Positions 21,961 to 32,541 of a stretch of DNA of 64,000 nt are shown here, one piece after another. Origin of the DNA: Gnetum montanum. Its lineage: Eukaryota; Streptophyta; Gnetopsida; Gnetales; Gnetaceae. The stretch is from positions 783,241-847,240 of the forward strand of contig MNCI01034785.1 in assembly GCA_015680685.1 (NCBI GenBank), written 5' to 3'. The notes beneath the pieces were generated by a model. The model was not told the origin of the DNA and ran no database searches. It saw only the letters and a list, made by a program, of their open reading frames with translations. The position numbers and the translations under genes were made by a program. Every line of letters starts with the position of its first letter. Within the stretch, counting starts at the first letter, position 1.

Positions 21961-23330
21961 GTCCATCTAGCGAGGTATCTATTGAGTTGGTTTGCTTGGG
22001 CTTATGTAAAGGTTTTAGTTGTTGGATGTTGACTAATTGCTTCTTGTCTAGGTTATTAGGTTTATATATAATCATGAACCAAGATGGAAAAGTTTCTTTA
22101 ATAATGTAAGATCCTTTTGAAAACATTTAAAACTTGGTTCATTGAGGTACGTGTGCAGGATTCCAGTAGAGAACCTTGTCTCCTAGTTAAAACTTGACTT
22201 TACTTATTTTGAGGTCATGGCATTTCTTGTTGAATGCCTTATGCATTTCATTGGATGAAAATGCCATTAATTGATTTTATCTAGAAATTTGAGGTTCATT
22301 AATCTTTCCTTTTCTGCTAGACTTAGATCCATGTCAAGGTCATAGGCTATCAAGAGTAGACGGAGCTTAGATTGAATGGGAAGTATTGGTAATTTTTCAT
22401 ACATGAGCTCATAAGGAGAATAACCTATGAGAATCTTCCATGTGGAGTGATAGGCTGAAAGGAAATTATTTAATATGGTGCTCCAATCCCTTTGGTACTT
22501 GCTAATAGTGCACATTAGAATTTTTGTAATCTCTTGATTAGTCACTTTGGCTTGACCATTGGCTTGAGGGTGATAAGGTGTTATGAGTTTGTGCTCAACC
22601 CCCAAGTGCTACATAAGTTTTCGGAAAGTGGCACATGTGAAATGAGTTCCATTGTCAGAAATTAATGCATGAGGCATAACAAACCTATTTTTGATGTTCT
22701 ATTGTACAAACCAAGTAGTAGTAGTGGATGTACAGTCAGTGACAGTTAGTGCTTTTGCCCACTTAGTGAAATAGTCAACCGTGACTATTATATATGCCTT
22801 TCCATTTGACATAGGCATGATGGGAGCCATAAATTCAATGCCCTAAATATCGAATGGCTCAATAGGTTGAGTCCATTTCCATGGTTCATTCAAGCTATCA
22901 TTCCACCATATCTTTAACAATGATCACAAGCATGGACGAACTAGTGTGCATCTTTGAAGATTGTTGGCCAGTAATATCCTACCATGAGGATTTTATGGTC
23001 ATGCATCTATTAACATAATGGTCCCATAAGGGCCTTCATGAGCAACCTAGAGAATGGACAAGTAATCTATGTTAGGGACACACTAGTGTACCAGGTTGTC
23101 GAGACATACTTTGTAAAGGTTCTTGTTGATTTCCATGAAATGCTTAACCTGGTGAAGAAACTTTTGTTGTCTTCTGGGTGTCTAGCCCTTGGTGGTAGTT
23201 CTTGCTTGAGAAAATAAGTAAGAATGGTGTCATACCATCTTGGTTCATTAAGCATTTGTGCATTAATATCCCCTACAAAGAGAGATTTATTAGGAAATTG
23301 ATCAGATAAGGGGCTCTCTTTCTCCTTGTC
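21941..23330 (-). pseudogene. G0 integrase remnant
   Basis: Minus-strand similarity to gypsy integrase. The first catalytic Asp is Glu (GIEFMAP, about 22830). The second is intact in LISDNGTHF (about 22655). The third, normally Glu in NGQAEVTN, is Lys in ANGQAKVTN (about 22550). The frame 22605-22267 covers the third catalytic region and YSPYELMYEKLP. The C-terminal frame 22126-21941 ends QPHSIF, as E2 ends QPLSLF. Two of three catalytic residues are gone, and stops are frequent, so it is inactive. Confidence 0.85.
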
Positions 23331-23830
23331 ATCCCATATTAGCCATGATAAATGGTTGACAACCAGATTTTTCACATCCTTTAAATGTATCATGGTGAGA
23401 TTGAACTCTTACAAAATCATGATCCACCATATGACATGGGGGCTCACCGTTGGTTTATTCATTAAAAACCATATGGCACTATGATTTGTGTACATGAACA
23501 CTTTATAACCAAGCACATAGTACTTGAACTTTTCTAAGGCAAACACCATCGCCATCAACTCTTTTTCCATAGTGGTGTAGTTCAGTTGTGCACCTGTGAT
23601 ACTATGAATTGCAAAGTGAATGTAATATGGATGTTTTTAATCATCCAACTACGTAAGCACTACCCCCAAAGCATAATTTGATGCATTGATCATAACATGA
23701 AATGACCTAGACTAATCAGGTGCTTATAGAATTGGGGTCTCAACAAGCTTCTACTTCAGTTATTAAAATGTTGTTTTAGATGTAGGGTTCTAGACACATG
23801 GGGCAGCTTGCTTTGTTAATTCAACCAATA
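23067..23830 (-). pseudogene. G0 RNase H and following linker
   Basis: Blocks recognisable against E2 are MEKELMAMVFALEKFKYYVL (about 23580-23520), then YTNHSAIWFLMNKPTVSP (about 23500-23445), where the catalytic TDHS is TNHS. The ending NLVVNHLS has the usual final Asp as Asn. The frame 23393-23067 carries this end plus a linker with LPPRARHPEDNKSFF. Stops at about 23695-23590 break the domain. Confidence 0.8.
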
Positions 23831-23849
23831 GCTTGGTAATTTTGGAAAA

Positions 23850-24860
23850 TTTCTCGATGAAGCGCTAGTCGTAGCTAGCATGAATAAGGAATAATTGAAA
23901 TAGTTGATGGGTTATTCCTTGGATGATCTTTTATCTTTTCAAGGTCCACCTCAATTTCTACTTTTGAGATATGGTGCCCCAAAACTATGCCTTCTTGGAC
24001 CATAAGATGGATCTTTTACTAATTAAGCTGGAGGTTTGTTTTGACACATCTCCTAAACACCTACTCAAGACAATCTAGGGCTTGCTCGAATGTAGCTTCA
24101 TAGGTAGAAAATTCATCCATGAAGAATTCTACCCCTCAAAAAATTTGTTATTGGAAAATGTTAAGGACTAATTACTAAAATGTAGCTGGGGCATTACATA
24201 GACCAAATGTCATTTGATGGTAAGTAAAAGTCCCTTAAGAATTTGTGAAAGTTGTCTTTTCTTGGTCCTCTAGTGTGATCTAGATTTGGTTATAGCCACT
24301 ATAACCATCTAGAAAGCTATAGTAGCTATGCCCAAAAATGGTGTTAGCACTTGGTTGACAAAAGGCAATGGAAAATTATCTTTGAAAGTTGTCATATTAA
24401 GTAGTTGGAAGTCGATGCACACCCATCATTTGCCTTCTTTCTTAGGCATGATCATAAGTGGGCTAACCCAATCACTATCTATAATAAGGTAGATGAATTT
24501 GGCCTTGAGGAGTCACTCGATTTCCTCTTTGATAATCTACTTTAATTTGGTATTCAATTGCCATTGCAGCTATCATTTTAGCTTAATGACAAGGTCAGTG
24601 TATATCCGGTGTTGGCATATTTTTGGATCTATTCTTGTGAGCTCAGAATATGACTAGGAGAAGGCTACTAACCATTCTTCTACAACATTCATCAACATCT
24701 TATTTTATCCTATAGCAATTTTAGCATTAATAATAATTAGCTTTCCATTTTTTAAGAACACATACTTCATTTTGGTTGATAGTGTCTTCAATTCTAGGGG
24801 TTCTTCTTTGAAATTGTCAGGAATCTCCAACTCTCCCTAATTGATATCACCATTTACTCC
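23850..24860 (-). pseudogene. G0 reverse transcriptase remnant
   Basis: Gypsy RT blocks occur in order on the minus strand: LLKAKFIYLIIDSDWVSPLMIMPKK-like sequence (about 24520-24440), the VCIDFQLLNMTTFKDNFPLP block (about 24430-24370), a decayed FLDGYSGYNQI region (about 24310), and the catalytic box. The catalytic box, FMDE at 24112-24123, replaces the family FMDD (equivalent to YVDD). At least ten in-frame stops occur. Function is lost. Confidence 0.82.
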
Positions 24861-25079
24861 CTCAAAGAGCTAGTGATGAACTTGCTCAAGTTCATCCATG
24901 CTTACAACATAGTCACACGTTAAGCCCTCAGTAGGTTCCATGCACAATATACTATTGCTAGAATTAGCTATTAGCCATTGCGTGCCTTCTTGTTTTATGG
25001 TTACCACATATAGACATCTTTGGATTTCAGCTTCTAGTGCATACTGCTTGCATGTCAAGATAGATGTTTGCTTCACTAA

Positions 25080-25586
25080 CTATAGCTTCTGCACACAATG
25101 GCATCCTGAATCATTGTATGCAATACATGGAACCCTCTTCTTCTTGATCTTTCCAAATTCATTTTCTTTGGATATCTCTAATGAAAGATATTTAATGCCC
25201 ATGTTGGCATCAACAGTGTATAACCATGCTCTTCCCATAATATTTGGGAAGTCCCCCTTACAGTTCTCCACCTTGATTACTAGGAAGTCAGTACGATATG
25301 ACCACCCACAAATGGTGGTCACAATGTCTTCTACTAGTCCCAATGGAACAGTGATGGATTGGTATGCTAGCTCTAACTTGATGTTACTCTTCTTCAAGGG
25401 AGGAAGGTTCCATATAGTGTACATCTCATGTGAGATCATATTAACACTGGAACTAGAGTCAAGAAGAGCTTTACAAGTCTCATTCCTAGCAATTTGCAAA
25501 TACACTAAGGGACTCTTGGGATCAGCTAACTTCCTGGGTAGGTTACCAAGTTGAATATAATTAGATACAACATGGGTCAACATCAT
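25080..25586 (-). pseudogene. G0 protease
   Basis: 168 open codons, starting at MMLTHVVSNYIQLGNLPRKL. The active-site loop is ALLDSSSSVNMIS, where DSG or DTG is expected. A hydrophobic strand follows, and then the family block NIMGRAWLYTVDA about 70 residues later. The same region in E2 reads LLDLGSGVNLIS. It would process Gag-Pol. The active-site Gly to Ser change argues against activity. The downstream stop separates it from RT. Confidence 0.83.
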
Positions 25587-25589
25587 AAT

Positions 25590-28075
25590 ATGAATTTAAG
25601 AGGGATTTTGGTTTGAAGGAGACTTGGATAAAGCTGAGGTAGAGAAAGGTGGAGGAGAAGGGCTACCAACTACTGGTGTGTTTGAGGACTTTGGTGGAAT
25701 GCAAGGTCGAAAGAAGGGTCTTTTCTTTGATCGTGGTTCCAAACCATTTGGTTGGATAATTGGTTGCAAATTAACCATCCTCATAACATTTCTTTGCTAT
25801 GGTTGGGTAGGCAATTCACCTTGCATGAATGGAGTATGTGGTAGTTATGTAGGAGGTGGAGTAGGTGTAGGAACAGGAGCATGAGGATAGTAGGTGGCAT
25901 CCTTCCTTGCATATGGTGGTTGGTAAACTTCAGGAGGGTAGTGGTGAGGTTGGTAAGTAGCAACATGACCAGAAGAGTCCTATGGAGATGAAGGTTTCTA
26001 AACATAATAACCATAGGAATTTGATTATCAGTAGGGGTACTACTATCTTGGAGGTGCCAACACCCATGATTATGGTTGCTGCCACTACTAGTATAATTCA
26101 TAAGGTTGTGGTGGAGTTCCACTTGGATAATGCTACTATGGTTGGTGGAACTGTCGAGAGTTGCCTTGTGAATAAGGAAATCTTTTAGGTGTTTTCCTTC
26201 ATGCAAATCATGGATGTAAGACATACATCCTAGATTCTTGCAAGTGCGACACAATTGGATAACATTCCTTGGGATGTTCATACTGGTAGATGTCACACCC
26301 ACCATCATCATCTAATTTGATATCTACAACTATCTCTATTATAGCCATCTTACCCTTATCCTTGGATATGGCACTTTTAGCTTCCTTATGTCTCTTGCGC
26401 TCATGCTCATCACTTTGTTTCTTAGACTCTTTAGCAATTTTAAAGATATCTTGAAACCTATTATCCATGGAGTCCCATAATTGGACAACCTTAGCCATAA
26501 TTTCATATTGCAATTTTTGAAGTGGTAAGGTTTTTTGATTAGCCACCTCATCTCTTGTTAACTCATCCTCACTATTGCAAAATCGAACCTCCCTTTTGTG
26601 AATAAAAGGGTTCCTATTTTATTCCTCTACACTTTTTTGCTTTCTCAATTCTCCCTCATCCCTAGCTACTAGCTTAATTAACTTTTGGATCCAACTGGTG
26701 CTTAACTCTGTTAATCTCCCTTGAGCATAGACACCAAGGGTTTTTCTTGTTTCAGATCGCAACCCATCTATAATATGGCAGAGTTGATCAAGCTGAGAAT
26801 ATCCATGAATAGGACACTTATGCAATAGAGAGTATCCAAGGGCTTGTGGTTTCCTTATTTCCACCTTTAGATTTACTTTCTTAGGTTGGACACTCAGGAG
26901 TACATTTGATATTTATCATTAAATAATTCTAACATTATTCTCCACTACTTGTTTAATTCTAGTTCCAAGGGCTGATACTAATTTTTTGCTTCCTTAATGA
27001 GTGTCCTTGACAATAATTTCAACTTCTATCAATCATTCTCAATATTCTACAAGGCACATGCATCCTAGAAGGCTTGGAGATGATTTTGCAGATTAGCGTT
27101 GTAGCCTTCCTCAAATCAAGGGATGTTGTTCATGTCTAGCCTCTTTATTCTGCTATGCTTTACATGACTTGTTGGAATCCTCATAGCCTCTACAATGTTT
27201 AATATGCTTCGAGTGGCAAGTAGAGGTTCATCAAGGCCATAGTGATGATGCCTATAATGTTCTCTACTAATCCTTCTTTCATGGTAATGGGTCTCTTTAG
27301 ATCACCCACACCTTTGATTGTGATTGTCCCAATGGTCCCTTTTGTTGTTTTGGTCCTGTCAATCATCTTCATCATTGTCATGCCCACTGTATCCATGATT
27401 TGAGCCAAATGAAGAAGAAGAGGATGATGAAGGGGAAGAGGAAGGAGGACTTGCATTATGTCGATGCCTACTACCTTCTCTTTGATGATCACAACCATGA
27501 TCGCAATCATGATTTCCATTTTCCCCCTTATCATGACTTGCTCCTCCAGATCCATTTTTGTCATTAGATCCATTTCAACTAGAACCAAGATTATGAATTT
27601 TGGATTGCATGTTCTAGTTGAGGATCCCTTGACCAAAGTCAAAGAGAGGAGTGTCACCAAAGAAAAAAATCCCTAGAGAACTGATTACCTTCCTCCAATG
27701 GGCCAAGCAGAGGTGGAAAATTGTTTGACCCCTTGCCCTTCAAAAGCTCATGATGTTGCTCCAACTTATGATCCCTTAACCTTTGTGCTTCAGTGGGACG
27801 GTAATCCCTTGAATTGGGATTTGGCATCTCATAACCCCTGTGAAGATGTTGAAGTCCATGTCGTGCAAGCATTAGCTAGAGCATAGCTAGAATAGATCGA
27901 GCTGGTGGCAACACAATGTTTCCTTCCATGTCATGCCACCGTAACATTTCATCTTGATGTAATATGAGGATGAAGTTTGGTACATACCCATTGGGATGAG
28001 CATATACCACCTGATATTGTTGAGGCACTCGGTTTGCCCTGGGTGGAGATAGATTCCTATGAGAAGAAGACATTT
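25590..28075 (-). pseudogene. G0 gag remnant, several broken frames
   Basis: The N-terminus is at 28073-27876 (MSSSHRNLSPPRANRVPQQY, then QYQVVYAHPNGYVPNFILI), parallel to E2 32542-32829. The next piece, 27872-27654, contains DYRPTEAQRLRDHKL. A charged His/Asp/Arg-rich region at about 27600-27250 is out of frame. Capsid-like blocks occur at 26940-26619 (LFNDKYQMYS, RKTLGVYAQGRLTEL). The knuckle at about 26310-26270 reads CDIYQYEHPKECYP, so its second Cys is Tyr. A Pro-rich linker lies at 25900-25596. No continuous Gag survives. Confidence 0.82.
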
Positions 28076-28218
28076 TATATTAATGCATCTATATGTAGTG
28101 TGTAGTTAAGATTTAATTTAGTTTTAATAATGATTTTTTTTGTAAGATTCAACCTTTAGGGTTTGAACAATAAGGTTGCTAAGTTTCATTGAGTTTAGAT
28201 AGCATGCATAGAACTAAA

Positions 28219-28237
28219 TTCCCCAACAATGACACCA
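28219..28237 (-). promoter_or_regulatory. G0 primer binding site, decayed tRNA-Asp type
   Basis: Minus strand TGGTGTCATTGTTGGGGAA corresponds to TGGCGCCGTTGCCGGGGA with mostly C-to-T and G-to-A changes. Confidence 0.78.
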
Positions 28238-28238
28238 A

Positions 28239-29076
28239 TGATGAGTGGTGAGGTATCCTTACACCCAACCATACGAATCATAGGTGTTCATGTGTAATCT
28301 AATCAAATTCTATAGACTTTAATTACCAAGTATGCTAGAGATAAATGGTGAGTTTGTGTTGTCTATTAGTTTTCTTCCTAGTCTCACTTGTGAAATGCAA
28401 GTGCATGGTTAAGTGTGACTAAGGCATAAGAGTTTTATCATTTTATGTTTTATCAATTTGATCACCTAAAATAATAATGAAAGTGAGAGTAATTAAATGA
28501 TAAGTGAACTATTGTCTAATCTAACCTAACACAAGTAATCATCCCCATTTCCTAGACACATCTTGAACTTCATGTAAACACTATTGGTTGTTAAACACTA
28601 ACTATTTTTGAGCTACCAAGTGTCACAAGTATGTTTGAAGGGGTTTTGCTTGTGTATTTTAATTAATTGCTTAAGTAATCAAAATTAATTATTGAATGAA
28701 TAACATTAAATGTGAACTACATGAAATCACAATGTATAAATGTATAAAGAAAGAAAGTCTCAAGTGCTGCAAGGATGAATTAAAGAGCTTGTCTTCATTG
28801 CCAATACAATGGTATGTTTAGGTACATCAATGCTTGAATAAAGATCTAATTACACTTAGATGTCCTACTACAGGCACTTGGAAAATATTCTAACTCTCAA
28901 ATGAATAAATTGTAAGAATTTCACTACTTGATTTCAAAAACTAATCTCAAATCATGTGCCCAAGGGTTGTATTTATAGGCCTAGGAGTACCCTACAATAT
29001 TGCATGCCTGATATAGCATCTTGGGCTGAAATATTGTGCACTCAATGTTGGGGCTTATGTAAAACATAATTCATCA
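28239..29076 (-). repeat. G0 5' LTR
   Basis: 838 bases from TGATGAGTGGTGAGG to ATTCATCA. It matches 11588-12416 plus 19848-19866. The TATA-type CTATAAAT-like box lies near 28970-28980 (minus: GGCCTATAAATAC). GATATC-type motifs are few and have lost CpG (gcctgatatagc, gaaatattgtg). Confidence 0.9.
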
Positions 29077-29800
29077 GCAAGGTAATCTCATCTTCACTGC
29101 CCTCATCATGCTTATTGGACTCCTTCTCCTTGGAGGCAGTCTTTAGAGTTATAGTTCTTTCTTAGATTGCTCCTTTGCTTATGAGATTCATTTCTTTAGA
29201 AATGAGAGCACTTTGATGCTCTTCAAATTTCAAGGTTGAGAAATTTTTATTTTTCTTCAAAATGGTGACCTTTGATCTAAACTCTAGTCATAGAGTTTTG
29301 ATCATTTTGATGATGACATCACTTTTGAACAAATATTTTCCTATTCCTCTAATAGCTACAGTAAGATCATTGGCTCTAAATAAATAATCATTTGATTTCT
29401 CACATTCTTTCATTTTGAGCTTATCATATTTGCTTTGTAAAACTAACAATTTTGATTGCTTAACAATAGAGGTTCCTTCATAAGTAACTTCTAAAGTTTG
29501 CCAAATTTCTTTGGCCATTTTACATCCTACTATCCTTTTAAATTCAAATTTATTCAAATAACAATATAAATAATTTTTTTCTTTTGAATCAAACATGAAC
29601 TTATTTTTTCTACTTGTGTCCATTTGTTGTGATGCTTAATGATGTTGGTGGAGCTGTTGATAGGTGGAGTGTAGCCTTCAGGGATTAACTCCCACACTTC
29701 AAAATCCATGGATTCAAAGAACCCTTACGTTCTAGCTTTCTAATAGGTGAAGTAAAATCCATCAAACATGGATGTCTTTGTGTAAGATGTCCCCTCCATT
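29077..29800 (-). pseudogene. C1 gag, N-terminal part
   Basis: Minus strand from about 29800. A decayed start (SMFDGFYF, then FESMDFEVWELIPEGYTPP) is the copia gag N-terminal pattern. The frame 29623-29288 follows (111 codons), with KEIWQTLEVTYEGTSIVKQS, the hallmark UBN2-type block. After a stop, similarity continues to EDEITL at 29082, where G0 interrupts. The frame resumes at 11582 with LSKKLQ. Gag forms the particle shell. Stops and the insertion inactivate it. Confidence 0.85.
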
Positions 29801-29839
29801 TTTCACTCTTGAAGTTGATGATGATAAAGAAGAATACTA

Positions 29840-29852
29840 GGCTCTAATACCA
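29840..29852 (-). promoter_or_regulatory. C1 primer binding site (initiator Met tRNA type)
   Basis: Minus strand TGGTATTAGAGCC, one mismatch (T for C at position 7) from TGGTATCAGAGC plus a following C. It fixes the flanking LTR at 29855-31168 as the 5' LTR. Confidence 0.85.
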
Positions 29853-29854
29853 CT

Positions 29855-31168
29855 TGTGGATTGTTNGGGGGGGGGGGCGGGGGGGGGGGATGAGTAGGTT
29901 CCCCAAATTACAATTCTTTGAATAAAGCACATATGTAATTTAATGTGGTTCCCCAACTTGGGTAGTCCACACTGGGAGGGTAGATCACAAGCACGCCTCT
30001 AGACTTTCTTGCTCTCAAATGTATTTTGAAGGGTCCACACCTTATACAATCTCTAAGCCCTACTCTAAAGTGTTGTGACACTGCACCAACCAATCAACCT
30101 TGTAAGGTCCCAACAAGCTTAGAATGTGGTTTTCATGATTTTACAACCTTTATAATCTTGAGCTCCACTTTAGAGTATTGCTGCACTACACCAACACTTA
30201 ATCCTACAAGATTTTGACAAGCTCAAGCAAGATGCCTTTCCACAAGAAGTACATCAACCCTGTAGGGCAACAAGGGAGAACAAAAATTACAAGGGTTGAA
30301 TGCAACTTAGTTTGATAATCCTTGCACTTTAAGGTACAACACACTTTACAATGGAGAAATGATAATACAATGAGGAGCAACAATAATTACAATGATTGAT
30401 AATTGATTACACAATGATAGTACAAAAGCTTGCACTTTTCCTAATGAGAATGATGTCTTCCTAAAGCCATTATGTTTTCAAATCCATATTGAAACTTGTG
30501 CAATGGCTAGCTAATGATCATGGAAGACATCTTCTTCATGTTTGAGACGTTTTTTTTTTTTTGCATCTAGCCTCTATTATGGGAAGACATCTTCATTTGG
30601 TAAAAGATGTCTTTCTATAATTGGCCTTCTTTCTAGGAAGACATCTTTGTCTAGGAATAGACATCTTTCTAAAACTTGTCTTCATTCCAGGAAGACATCT
30701 TTGTCTAGGAATAGACATCTTTCTAAAACTTGTCTTCATTCTAGGAAGACATCTTTGTCTAGTGAAGACATCTTTTCCTAATGAAAGATGTTTGCTATTT
30801 TGCAAAGGCATATTTACCCATGCATCCTTCAATTTTGAAAAGATGTCTACTATTTCTAGAGACATATTTCTTCACCTTTCTTTGTTTCTTGTATATCACC
30901 TTGCACTTCTATATGCTTCAATGATGACAAATTTTCTTAGGAGTTATTTGGTCCTTGTCCACATTCTTTGAATTCTTGCATGTTCACTTGAGACCTTATG
31001 GATGACCTTGTTCTTTGAGCTCTAAACTAGTTCATTCCTTGTCATCAATGTAGGCTTTATCTCATCTTGCTTTCCCATGTATGTTATCCTACAAACACAA
31101 CAACCACATAACCATACAAATAACCTTTGACTCCATTTTACATAAAGTTATAACACACCAAAAGGTAC
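29855..31168 (-). repeat. C1 5' LTR
   Basis: Matches 7601-8935. It contains an ambiguous base and a G-run at 29866-29889 at the same LTR position as the G-rich block of the 3' LTR, and a 54-bp tandem array. Its outer end meets C2 at 31164-31168. Confidence 0.82.
30636..30797. repeat. 54-bp tandem array inside the C1 5' LTR
   Basis: Units begin at 30636, 30690 and 30744 (period 54). The first two are nearly identical; the third diverges after about 20 bases. The core is GGAAGACATCTTTGTCTAGG. It occupies the same LTR position as the 59-bp array of the 3' LTR but has a different unit. Confidence 0.9.
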
Positions 31169-31649
31169 CTAGGAATAGTAATGATTTTGTTACTTATTTT
31201 AACCAAACAACCTACTACATGTATTAGTGATGGAACCTATCATAATATTATCTTAGCAATCTATCAAAGATAATTGATAGTGTTGTAGGTATCCTTTTCC
31301 ATTGTGGCATATGTAACAATATATTTTATCTTAGTCTATCTTAGTAATCTACCAAAAATAATTAATGGTGTTGCAAATATCTCCTTCCATTGTGGAATAT
31401 GTAACAATATATTTTGTCTTATCCTTTTTTTAGGTTGTAAAATCATTATATATGTGATAGGTTGGATGATGGGAAAATACTAAGGGTTTGCATTAAGGGA
31501 TAAATTATATTTAAGTAATCAAATGAGAGAGGGAATAAGTCTTTCATTATTCAAGTTTTTTTACCATTGAATGTTTTCTCTTCTCTTGTAAAGCTTGATT
31601 AGAACTAAGGCTTGCTAAGAGATAGAACTATTGCTAGGGTTTTCATATG
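31169..31649 (+). repeat. C2 5' LTR, first part
   Basis: Matches the first about 390 bases of the 3' LTR (45295-45690): ttgatagtgttgtaggtatc, ccattgtggcatatgtaaca, gaatgttttctctt. It is longer because of an 88-bp duplication. It ends at the E2 target duplication ATATG (31645-31649). Confidence 0.85.
31250..31425. repeat. 88-bp tandem duplication in the C2 5' LTR
   Basis: The block containing CCATTGTGGCATATGTAACA occurs with period 88 (ATTGTGG at 31301 and 31389). The C2 3' LTR has it once (near 45430), so it either arose after insertion or was lost from the 3' copy. Confidence 0.85.
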
Positions 31650-32400
31650 TGATGGGATGCAATATCGCATGGGCCGCGATATCGCATCCCATGCAATATC
31701 GTGTCATCCCCTGCCATATCGCGGTGTGCTATCATATCTATAAATAAGAGGTGGCTCTCCCTTTTTTCTCATCCTATGTCTAGACCCTTAGCGAAACTCT
31801 GGTAGTTTTACTTCTCTAGAGATAGAATATTTTCCATGTGCTCGCAGTAGGAGCTCCAAAGTGAACGGATCTTTATTCGAGCAGATATTGTACCTGAACA
31901 CATATTTTTGTATGGAAATAAAGACGAACTTCTTGGATAAACCTTACAGTGCATGGAATAGGCTAAATAGGACTTTTATTTATTGTTTATCATTTACATG
32001 CATTATTAAGAATTAAATCTCTCTCAACCCTTCTCTCCTAGTTAAGTGCCTTAGTACAACCACTTTAAGCATGTGCGTTATGCTTGGTGATCCTAGCAAT
32101 GATTAGCATTTGGTAACCAAGGTTACATTGGTTTAGGGTGTGAACGGTAAGTGGGAACAAATGATGACGCTAGGTTAATTCAGACTTAGTTAGTTAGTTA
32201 AAGTTAGTAATTAGTCTCTTCAACCCTTTACCTTATCAGCATAGGAGATAAAATCGAAAAGCTATAAAAATCATATACCTCAGACTTACTTAACCATACA
32301 CCATGACAAATACAAGTAAGTTTTGGAAGACAATGAATAATTAACCTTCAGTGTTCCATGAGGCATGTAGGCACTTAGTTTGTAGACTTCGACTAGATCG
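31650..32400 (+). repeat. E2 5' LTR, 3' end missing
   Basis: Starts TGATGGGATGCAATATCGC and matches 40632-41369. GATATC-type motifs are at 31661-31700, the TATA box TCTATAAATAAGAGG at about 31738, and AATAAAGACGAAC at about 31917. It stops at tagatcg and runs directly into the primer site, lacking the last 56 bases present in the 3' LTR (41370-41425). Confidence 0.9.
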
Positions 32401-32419
32401 TGGCACCGTTGCTAGGGAC
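32401..32419 (+). promoter_or_regulatory. E2 primer binding site, tRNA-Asp type
   Basis: TGGCACCGTTGCTAGGGAC, two mismatches to TGGCGCCGTTGCCGGGG within the first 17 bases. Confidence 0.85.
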
Positions 32420-32541
32420 TAAGTGTTTGTGTGCTAAGTAGAACATAGGAGATTATTCACATCATTGGGAGCTTAAATGAACCTTAGGGTTAATTAAACA
32501 AAAAATTATATAATTGTTAAATAGCACACCGATAAGACACA

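Larger units (their letters stand above)
11588..29076 (-). mobile_element. G0: decayed Ty3/gypsy element inserted in C1 gag, itself hosting E1
   Basis: The 5' LTR is 28239-29076, the primer site 28219-28237, gag about 28075-25790, pol about 25590-21960, the 3' non-coding region 21960-19879 and the polypurine tract 19867-19878. The 3' LTR is split into 19848-19866 and 11588-12416 by E1. The target duplication is GCAA followed by T or G (11583-11587 and 29077-29081). RT and RNase H precede integrase, which identifies Ty3/gypsy. The many stops and the loss of CpG in its LTRs indicate greater age than E1. Confidence 0.88.
7601..31168 (-). mobile_element. C1: old Ty1/copia element, split by G0 (containing E1)
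   Basis: The 3' LTR is 7601-8935, the polypurine tract 8936-8947, internal sequence 8948-11582 and 29077-29854, the primer site 29840-29852 and the 5' LTR 29855-31168. The middle, 11588-29076, is the inserted gypsy element G0. The gag reading frame resumes exactly when G0 and one target-site copy are ignored. No protease, integrase or RT could be recognised between gag and the 3' LTR, so C1 is either non-autonomous or has lost pol. Target duplications of C1 itself were not found. Confidence 0.8.

Noticed and set aside
27199-27676. 153-codon minus ORF and 72-codon plus ORF rich in Met and Ile
   Set aside because: They are out-of-frame readings of the repetitive His/Asp-rich part of G0 gag.
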